Source: Glandiceps talaboti (lineage: Eukaryota > Hemichordata > Enteropneusta > Spengelidae). Taken from it: a stretch of 64,000 nucleotides of DNA. The stretch covers positions 22,963,725 to 23,027,724 of the forward strand of contig NC_135557.1 of assembly GCF_964340395.1 (NCBI RefSeq), written 5' to 3'. Numbering within the stretch: position 1 is the first letter of the stretch; every line of letters begins with the position of its first letter. This document shows, in pieces, positions 33,900 to 64,000 of the stretch. The position numbers were made by a program, and so were the translations under genes. The notes beneath the pieces are model-generated. The model saw only the letters and a program-made list of their open reading frames with translations, was not told the origin of the DNA and made no database searches.

Positions 33900-35155
33900 C
33901 CCTAAGTGTATGGAGAAAATCGTATGGCCGCATTTACGGATGGGCTTAGCATATTATTTTCATCACCTACATCATCTTCTTCGCCTAACATATATAAGCT
34001 AAAACACCACATGTCTTCTCTTCGAACATGGTTATATTACACACATATTTTGTTCATCTAGAGAATCTGTTCCCCACCCGCCGTTAGCGCCCTCAACGAA
34101 ATATACGATGTGTACTATGGAGGAGACATAGACTCGCTTTACTACCCCCAACAAACCATCAAATACGATGAAAACCCAGAGTAAAATGTAAACACTTCAT
34201 GGCAGAGGCTTGAACCTCAGATCACTAACGAAGTACTAGTCTGAGCTTGCACCAAGTATACATTTTTCTATACTCTTTTGTAAAAAAAGTCTGGCCGACA
34301 GGTAGCAGACTATATTTGTAGCCGAAGTCCTCACTGTCGCCGGAACCATTCAATAGCTAGGCCTAATTAATATACTGTTACCGTATTTTCAGTTCAATAT
34401 CATTAATCTTATAAATGCCACAAGGTATTTATTTATGTTTAGATTTATTAGTTATTTTCTTATAAACGCTGTAATGTATATTCCGTTTTCTTTGGCTTAT
34501 GGCCCAACTATGCAATTTATATTCAACGTGGCTTTCAAATATTTCTTGTACACATGTTTGCGATCGTTTTTCTGTTCCTGTAAATAAACCTACCAACACC
34601 TAAGGGAACACTGTTTCACCCCATAACTGTAAACTGCGCATGTTACTCAATCATCGTGGATGAAACAGCTGATATAAAAAAATTGCATTCCTTCTGCATA
34701 TGGAAAAAAATTTGATGCAGGACTGACAATAAAACAAAAATGCTGTCACAGTGATGGGGAAAAAATTACTGCCATACCCACTTCCTCCAACCAACCCCTC
34801 CCCCCCCCCCAACCAGAAATAAAATGAATATCCCATTATCAGAAACTACTTGCAACAATTAATATGAACGCTTATACCGTGGTATTTACACTGCAGTGCA
34901 ATACGAAACCATTATATGCATCAACATTAATTCTGCATAGCTGCAAGCATATTCATGCAAATCAGGGTGTGGCCGGTCGTTCGTTGTAAACGTACACGAA
35001 ATCGTTTGATCGCACAATGTAATTTTTATGGAAATTTGCTGTTTCGGATATAAACATATAATTATATATATATTACAACTCATTCCATATGAGTTCCGAT
35101 CCAGTGTGGGTATTTACATTCGTGCTTGCAGTGTTCCTGCTGCATTTTCATTCCC
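33900..35155. other. Upstream flank of the dehydratase gene
   Basis: No gene supported. Near 34190-34260 the minus strand has a box B-like GGTTCAAGCC preceded by GCTCAGACTAGTACTTCG, hinting at a degraded tRNA-derived SINE head. A poly-C run lies at 34799-34810. Confidence 0.35.
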
Positions 35156-35164
35156 TAGTACTCT

Positions 35165-35305
35165 CGTGAAAGTACGGCCGCAGAGAACACTGCGTGAAAG
35201 TACGGCCGCAGAGAACACTGCGTGAAAGTACGGCCGCAGAGAACACTGCGTGAAAGTACGGCCGCAGAGAACACTGCGTGAAAGTACGGACGCAGAGAAC
35301 ACTGC
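35165..35305. repeat. 28-bp GC-rich minisatellite, 5 units
   Basis: Unit GTGAAAGTACGGCCGCAGAG plus AACACTGC, nearly identical in all copies (one has GGACGC). GC-rich against an AT-rich surround and CpG-containing, 1.3 kb upstream of the dehydratase start. Confidence 0.95.
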
Positions 35306-36076
35306 ATTACAACTTGAATACTAAGTAACCAGAGTACGTCACGATCGCAATTCGTCAAGGATTCTAGTAATCTTGTTTATCATTAATTCGGACCTATTTA
35401 ATAGTTGAATAGCCGTTGTGCATATAATCTAACTCTTTGTTGATCAAAGTGATCAATCAGTTCACTGAATAATAAGCTAAGTCTTGTGTCACCATCCAGA
35501 GTACAACATATTATATCAATAGTAAATCGTGAAGTGGATTAATAAGATGACATTTTTCTTATAGCAATATCGATTGGTCAATGTAATGGAAAATAATGAC
35601 AATTCAGCATACTGAGAATGAATCTAATGCTATCATTGAACGGTTCTTTGAGCTAGTTAGTTGGTAATTCGAAATAAAATGCTCCATCGTTATATCATTC
35701 TTGTTCATTTAATCGTGACTTGAAACTTGCGTCATCGTAAAGATAGAATAACCTCAGTTATGGAAATACAGACTTACAGACGTTTAATTGAGCAACGAGA
35801 AAAGAAATCTTGAAAATGTAAGCTCTCAGTCCACCATTTCTTCTTAGTCTACAATATATCATTTATGGTTCCCCCCCCCCCCGCCCACCCAGAAAATTTT
35901 CATTTTATCTATTTTCTCCATAGGTGATAATAACATAATACAACCTCACTTATTTATCACATTTTTAGCAAGTGGGTGTATATACTTGGTATTAGAATGA
36001 AAGGCATATATACCGGCATGGATGAGTTGGTAGATGCCTACATTGCTGGATGAATATATATATAAATATATAGGGA

Positions 36077-36078
36077 TG

Positions 36079-36140
<62 letters not shown>
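36077..36140. repeat. (GACA)n microsatellite
   Basis: Sixteen perfect GACA units next to the 36010 inverted-duplication arm. Confidence 0.97.
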
Positions 36141-36702
36141 ATATTGACAATATACGGCATGCGTTTGCGCAAATCGGTCATTTTGAGATCGAAACAATAA
36201 GAGATATAAGACGGAGTAGATCGATTTTTACCCTCCTACTATTTTGATCATGACCTATCTAGAACGATTAGATCGTATGTACTTTCATTCATTCTTTGTA
36301 AGGGTTCGAGTAGACGTTTTGTCGATATTAAAAATTTAAAGATAATTTACTGCAGCGCAAGCTATCTATTTCCCGGGGATTACAGTAATCATTGGGGAGG
36401 AGAGAACATGCCAAAAGTTACCGACCTACCGTCTCATGACGTCAGTGATATTGATATCATGCACTTATGTGTATTTAGATGGGAAAATGGTGTACAGCAT
36501 TTAACCAGTGATATTTTGTTGAAGTGACCGTACAAGTATCCATCGAATCCGCCTTTGTTTATTACAATATCAGTTGGCAGGGGATATCAACAGTGTATAT
36601 ATATATTTCATATGATGCAATTTTGCCATCATATTAGATGTTGTAAAATTGATATATTTGTATTTCAAAATGTTATTATACCTCAATTCACCACTGTCCG
36701 TT

Positions 36703-36713
36703 AAGTATGTATG

Positions 36714-36747
<34 letters not shown>

Positions 36748-36901
36748 TGTATGTATGTATGTATGCATGTATGCATGTATGCATGTATGCATGTATGTAT
36801 GTATGTATGTATGTATGTATGTATGTATGTATGTATGTATGTATGTATGTGTGTGTCTGTTTTTTTATATTTTTTGTCTGGTGTGTATGTGTATGTGTAT
36901 T

Positions 36902-36974
<73 letters not shown>
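36703..36974. repeat. (ATGT)n followed by (AT)n
   Basis: About 36 ATGT units with ATGC variants to 36850, a 50-bp gap, then about 35 AT dinucleotides at 36903-36974. Confidence 0.97.
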
Positions 36975-36976
<2 letters not shown>

Positions 36977-37507
36977 ATGGATGGATGATGAGCGTATATG
37001 TTAAACCAATTTTGCGTATATACGTATGCTATACAAATGTATGTATGGCAGCAACGAATCAGAATAACATAATATGTGCTTCCTATAGTGATTATTGTAT
37101 TCTGTGTTACACGTGACCCCTCTTGACCCTGTAGCCATATATCATACTCATTCACCTATTTAGTGTACGGATGAATTTAACAGTAACACGATCACAAGTA
37201 CACTGCTGGCAGATATCGAAGCAGATTGTGAACTCATCCTAAACGGTTTTCCTTGGTTTTCCCTGGACGCACATTTTACCTTGATATATATCTTGAGGTG
37301 TGCACATTGCTTGACAGTTTCAACTTGTTCAGTCCTATGCTCCAGGGTCCTTTTATTCAGTGAAGAGAAAGAACATCTACTGGGGTTAACATGTCTGGGC
37401 TACATTATATTGCTTGGGTTGTTTCTGTCGTCTATAGTTATACCAGAATGTTTACATAACCGAGTCTTTCAGTCGGTCTATCAACCAATATATGCACGTC
37501 TGTTTTC

Positions 37508-37529
37508 ATTGCTATCTCTATAGTCATTC

Positions 37530-37604
<75 letters not shown>

Positions 37605-37649
37605 AATCTATCAATCTATCTATCTATCTATCTATCTATCAATCTATCA

Positions 37650-37704
<55 letters not shown>

Positions 37705-37705
37705 A

Positions 37706-37759
<54 letters not shown>

Positions 37760-37770
37760 GTTATCTATCT
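37508..37770. repeat. (CTAT)n to (CTGT)n compound microsatellite
   Basis: About 48 CTAT units with occasional CAAT, switching abruptly to CTGT at about 37705; degenerate CATC/CATA units continue to about 38220. Confidence 0.97.
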
Positions 37771-38239
37771 ATCTATCCATACACCCATATGTTGCATTAT
37801 TGATCTATCAATCCATCGATACTAGCATCTATCCATACTGGTATACTGACACCAATCCATCCATACTGGCATCTAGCTATCCATCAATACATCCATCCAT
37901 ATTGGCATGTACGTATCCATCCATCCATCCATCCATCCATCCATCCATCAGTCCGTTCATACTGACATATATCTACACATCCGTACTGGTATATATCCAT
38001 CTATCTGTCTGTCTGTTTGTTTGTTTGTTTGTCTGTTTGTCTATGTCTGTCTGTCTCTCTGTCTGTCCATCCATTCCTATATATTTATATATCTATTCAT
38101 CCAGCAATGTAGGCATCTACCAACTCATCCATGCCGGTATATCTGCATTCGTACCGGTATGCATGCATCATCTATCCATCCATACTGGCATCTGTCTACC
38201 CATCCATCCATACTGTCATCTATCACCCAGTACAAAATA

Positions 38240-39670
38240 GTCAACACTGAATTCAGAACAAGTTCAAGTAACATTTATATTATAACATTTATTACAATAT
38301 GCTATATAACAACTAAAACCTAGTGAAAATGTCCGAATAAAACAACATATGAAAATACTAACGGATACATTACTGACTTCTTTTCTAAAACAGAGTACTA
38401 CAGCCAAGTAATCAAGGTGATGAAAAATTAAAGTACATTGCAAAGATAAATGGGGAAACATTTTTATATAGGTGTAAAATGAGAAAGAACTAAACTGACA
38501 ATTTATGTGAATATATCATCTACAGGACAACATATGTCTTTATTCTCTCACTATGCATGGCGTTGCACAAATATTTAATATTAGTTTTAAGCACATTGGT
38601 ACAATTGAATTGTATTTGACGCAACTGAAATAACTGGGCGTTAGAGTTACCTGGTTCACCATGATTTGTTTTCCAGCGGAAGATGATTTCCTTATAGGAA
38701 ACAACCTGCTTAGTACATTGACACATAGAAAATCTGATATAAAGATATGAACAGACTCTTATTGATGTAAATCACGTGGAACAGGATAAGGTCGATATAA
38801 ATTACGTATCTAAGAGTGGCAAGTCTTGTTCTATATCTCATCTAGGTAAATTATTTACGCTCTCTTTGAGAACGGAATTACTACAAAATATATCCAATGT
38901 GTTGTACCACAATTGCATTAATTAATTAATGTCAGTGAACGATATTGAACTGACCTACTTTCACGATTTTACAAATCAAAGTAGAAATTGGCGTCATGTG
39001 GTCTTTTTTTTTTTTTTTTATAAAAATGGAATTGAGATAAACTGTCCTCAGCATGATGAGTATGATAAAATATTGTTAGAAGACAGTACCATTCTCATTA
39101 TGGACATCTGTATTATCCATGATAAAATACAATGATTATGACATCCTTAAATCACTCTATGAAATCTTCGCCGAGTCACGTGTCAATACCATATATAACA
39201 AATAATATAATGTCGATATGCGTGCCATTACTTAATAAAACTTGACGTGATTTTCAATATTTCAACAAAGTAATATATATATGAAAGTGAAATAACTATA
39301 TTACATAGACAATGCTCAATCTTCAATTGATAAAATTCTATAATACTTTCGATTCTGACTGCAGCTTTGAATTGCCAGTGTAGATTCTAAATAAGCTAAG
39401 AGACTTGCCTGAGTTACACATGTATAGGTAGTCATTTGACGCTGAGTAGTACCAATTTAGAGTTGATTAAAACAACAGTTCAAAACAATGAACAAAATAA
39501 TGTATAAATTAAAATTAACAATATAGTATTGGACATGAAATGAATACAAATACATAATAGTGAAAAATATGAAATTATGATAAATTTGATGTATATTTTC
39601 GACAGATTGATATATCAATTAATAATGCAAACTTGAATTAAAATATGTTGATGGAAGGAGGAATGAAGCC
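38240..39670. other. Intergenic, nothing recognised
   Basis: AT-rich sequence between simple-repeat blocks; no coding signal or element boundaries seen. Confidence 0.4.
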
Positions 39671-39679
39671 TTCGATCTA

Positions 39680-40250
39680 TCATTCATTCATTCATTCATT
39701 CATTCATCCATTCACCATTAATTAATTAGTTCATTAATTCATCATAGTTCATTCATTCATTCATTCATTCTTTCATTCATTCATTCAGTTATTCATCATT
39801 CATTCATTCATTCAGTCATTCAGTCAACCAACCAACCAACCAACCAACCAACCAACCAACCAACCTACCTACCTACCTACCTACCTACCAGCCAGCCAAC
39901 CAACAAACCAAAATACCTACCTACATACCTACCTACCAACCAACCAACCAACCGACCGACCGACCAACCAACCAACCTACCTACCTACCTACCTACCTAC
40001 CTACCAACCAACCAAGCAGCCAGCCAATCAACCAACCAACCAACATACCTACCTACCAACCAACCAACCAACCAACCAACCAACCAACCAACCAGCCAGC
40101 CAACCAACCAACCTACCTACCTACCTACCTACCAACCAACCAACCAACCTACCTACCTACCTACCAACCAACCAACCAACCAACCAACCAACCAACCAAC
40201 CAACCAACCAACCAACCAACCAACCAACCAACCAACCAACCAACCAATCG
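39680..40250. repeat. Patchwork tetranucleotide tract: ATTC, CAAC, CTAC, CCGA
   Basis: About 140 bp of ATTC-type units, then alternating domains of CAAC and CTAC with short CAGC and CCGA patches. Domain borders are sharp and domains recur. Confidence 0.96.
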
Positions 40251-40259
40251 TCTGAGTGA

Positions 40260-42510
40260 TCCGTCAATTGGTCGATCAACCACTCAATCAATGGTCTCCC
40301 AGTATCAATCATCCCATGGCCACCAAATAAATAATACATTATTACGAATAATTACAATTACATCATAATAGCAAGTAATGACAAGTGAATTACTATACTA
40401 TTAATCTTGAAAGAATAATAACTTAACACAATCGTCTGCAATAACAATGGCAACTCAAAGCCTTGTAATTATTGCAAGTTGTCCCTGAAACTCCTACAAT
40501 GAAATATGAATCATCTGCCTAATGTATTCTTATCTTATAATATTCAACCATATCATCTATATTATCTGCAAGTTACATCAGACATATACATATAACAATT
40601 TATCAATACTGAACTTTAACAAATTACTATGTGTAATTTATATTCCACAACCATTTATAAATAATATCTTAAAATATCTCTCTATCAATATTACAATTCA
40701 TATATTAATATTTAGACTGAACAATATAAAATTGTGCATATTTAGTTTTCATTCAAGTATTGATTTTTTTTCTCTGTTGGTACATTTATGAATTACATAC
40801 CTTTAAGATACAAAAAATATCACAGACAGATTTATATGTTAGTCTGGGTTGTAATATATCCTATGGACTAGTCTTTTTGTCTGAATCTTAAGATCTCTTT
40901 TCCCGGCCCCCATCTGTGGCTCAATGAGGTAGCTAGATGAAATTTCAAATTCAAACAAATCCACCAACAAAATCAGTAACATAATATCATTATTAATTAA
41001 TCACAGTATTCTGCCAATAATAAATAAGAATTTATTGTAGGCAGTTACATAATGCCCAAAATGATACATTTGCCATATCAGGATGCTACTAATAACGTTG
41101 TTTACACCATTCTAACGTTGATGTTTACTCATTTGCATGAACAACTTCGGTTCATGATTTCTCATTGAACTAGACGGGGTACAGAGATTGTCAGATTCAA
41201 ACCCAACGGATGGCCTCTAGACTAGACATGGAACAAGATGTAAAGCCATCATTTCGGTGATTATAATCTCACAATGGCACTGCCACTTTATCACCTTCTA
41301 AAAGAATTCTTGTGTAAAATCTGAATAGAAAATACTAACAAATTACGATTCTGAAACCAATCAAACGTTTTCAGCGTGGATGTGGAATTCATTATCTAAA
41401 CAGACAAGAATTTTAAAACAGTGTATGACACAAAGGTAGAGAAAAGGGGTTTCTGCTGTACAGTTTTGAAAAATCCATGTGATAAAACTGTTATTTATGT
41501 GTTTGATGTTATACTATACAATAAGGGAAAAAGAGACTGTATGAAAGAAATGAGTAGGCAGGGAATGGAAGTAATAGCGAGGAAGAAAATCTGTAAGAGT
41601 ATGGGTAAACGTGTCGTGTGGTTAAATGTATAGGCGTAAATAGAAGCCGCTTGTATCAGATTACACATAGAACATTAATGATTTGATCAATGACATTCAG
41701 TTTAATCATAAATTATCATTCTAAATGTATTTTATATATACTCAATGGAATTTCAATAGTCGTTCAAAATATATGTCTAAGAATGAGAGACAGATTAGCA
41801 ATTGTGACGTCATAATTAGAAGTATAGTGTGCTACTCGGCCTGAAGTCATTAAGACACAATGCTTTAAAAGCAATTTTTCTTGACTTGAACGTTATACAG
41901 ACGGTAGATATTATGTGTAATGGTTTCACTATTAATGAAAATTGGAATTTCATTTGAAGTATTTGGAAAGGCCCACTGAGTTGCTTGCAAATCTAGTCAA
42001 CAATACAACTGTTACTGTACTCATTTACTATGGATACTTAAAGTCATACTTTCTTGGTCCTTAAAGGAAATTTAATATCCATCAATAACGACAAATGTTT
42101 CTACACTTAGTGTCTGACCCATTTAGTTTTGAAATTCCTTTAAATAATTTGATAAAAAAAGTAATGTAAATATGTACTCTCAATGGCAATTTAAGTTATT
42201 AGTCACACTAGAAAATAACATGACAGATATTAAATGCGATCAATTTATCAAAAAAAAAAAGAAAGAATGGGGATACAAGTTAACATTTGTTGTGTTCTTC
42301 CACTTATTATCCTGTCTCAACGTATAAGTGTTCTCTGCATTTATAAATATATTTATAAGTTGAAGCTAGTACTGTAGTTAACAACACCTTGTCATCACTT
42401 CGTCTTTTTAAATGTAGTGTTTGGACATTCATACTCCATGAACATAGGAACACAATGTAACGCGGACTGTTCAAGGCGTTATAGATATAACACATTTTAA
42501 TACATTCGTT
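40260..42510. other. 3' flank of the receptor gene, no gene supported
   Basis: Very AT-rich. Open frames at 40522 and 41421 lack splice or composition support. A TGACGTCA palindrome lies at 41805-41812. Confidence 0.4.
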
Positions 42511-42512
42511 AT

Positions 42513-63072
<20,560 letters not shown>

Positions 63073-64000
63073 CTATAAAGACAGAAAAGTTCACCCTAAT
63101 TGTAATAACACAAGCATATATAATTAAGTCTGAATTTGAATAATATGATTTATTTCATTTGGTAATAACATTTGAAAAGATCTTTATTAAAATGTTGCAG
63201 CTGTCAGTTAAAAGGCTGTTGCCCTTTTTATTGAGAGAGTACAGAATTGACAAAATACCCACACAAAATGATCCCTTTTTACATCGATTATCAGAGATAA
63301 TGAGAAGGTGAGAAAGGCATTAGTTGACAGCTCGCCTCTTTATTGGAATCACTCCATCCTTTATGAAACTTGGAAATCAGCACCAGAGTCAATTAACACT
63401 TATAATTGGTCTCCGTTAGCTTACACATCAACACAAAAGACTTGCTTGGAGGACTTTAATAGCATAACCATGTCTAAGCTGTCAGTGTATCGTCCACTGA
63501 ACCCATCTCTTGTCATACATTTGCTGACGAGAAATTATTGAATGCCTACATAAATTCCGCACAACATCCATAACGCTATTCCTCTCTGATGACAGTTCTT
63601 TTAAAGCATGGTAGCGAAAATAATTCATTATGCTGGTGATATGAGAACAGAAACAACACACTTCTAGAAACGACAATGGTCACAAGCTATCTACTCTACT
63701 TTTGGCACTCTAGTAGGAGCTTAGTAGAGAAACTTGAGGTGTACTTACTGGTTGAAAAAACATTCTGCCCAGATACAAAGAAAACAGCACCACTAAGCAT
63801 TATATATACTTGCATGTGTATATTTAGTATATGGCAAAAAGACCGGGCCATCCTTTAACGTTGGTAAAAAACACTATTTCCAGCTCTTCAGTGTACGAAT
63901 CCACCCTGAAAATGGACAACAATATGGTAATTATGAAATGCAACGAACGGCTAGCAACTGAATGATTATTCTTCTGCATCATCGCTTCATGTTATAATGT
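63073..64000. other. Receptor intron at the window edge
   Basis: Should lead to further 5' exons outside the window. Frames at 63308 (plus) and 63482 (minus) are open for 60-77 codons but lack splice support; a decayed transposable element is possible. Confidence 0.4.

Larger units (their letters stand above)
36010..38140. repeat. Inverted duplication (80 bp) bounding 2.1 kb of simple repeats
   Basis: 36010-36089 and 38061-38140 are reverse complements; the first 47 bp (from ATACCGGCATGGATGAGTTG) are identical, the rest differs by a few changes. Both copies abut the same (CAGA)/(CTGT) microsatellite. Between them are (ATGT)n, (AT)n, (CTAT)n and (CTGT)n tracts. Confidence 0.9.

Overview
The window is animal nuclear DNA: AT-rich, with small coding exons separated by introns of 0.1 to several kb with GT/AG borders, dense microsatellites, and many short non-autonomous repeats. 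The gene content (a secreted proteinase K-type subtilisin, pterin carbinolamine dehydratase, and an EGF/CUB/PAN/LDLa single-pass receptor whose domain exons mostly have phase-1 borders) suits a marine invertebrate such as a lophotrochozoan, hemichordate or cephalochordate. I cannot name the species from sequence alone. All exon borders below were placed by eye from splice signals, and frame and phase were checked by hand.

Layout. (1) 9-7010, plus strand: complete 370-residue secreted subtilisin in eight coding exons plus a 3' UTR exon with a polyadenylation signal. (2) 7010-11190: intergenic, with a modular dispersed repeat at 8581-9700. (3) 11191-18938, minus strand: five-exon gene for a protein of about 475 residues that I do not recognise, carrying one apparent +1 frame break in its first exon. 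(4) 19000-24860: two tiny plus-strand exons of an unrecognised gene begin here (the second lies at 25653-25712, opposite an intron of the next gene), beside a 1.9 kb inverted-repeat element and a 41-bp inverted array. (5) 24864-33828, minus strand: pterin-4a-carbinolamine dehydratase (108 residues, three coding exons). Its second intron is a repeat island holding a foldback element, a transposon-like element filled with a 67-68 bp satellite, and a (GGT)-rich minisatellite. (6) 33829-42512: intergenic, largely simple repeats and one long inverted duplication. (7) 42513-63072, minus strand: 3' part of a receptor-like gene, EGF - CUB - CUB - LDLa - transmembrane - short tail, with a skippable PAN/apple exon lying inside the intron that splits the second CUB domain. 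The gene continues beyond 64000.

The genes do not form a pathway; they are neighbours on a chromosome. The main biological leads are structural: a 38-nt exon-complementary sequence in the dehydratase pre-mRNA that can pair with the end of its last coding exon including the stop codon; the PAN cassette nested in a CUB domain; a TIR/TSD-bounded element whose body is a satellite array; periodic A-tracts in the arms of an inverted-repeat element; and several independent foldback elements in introns.
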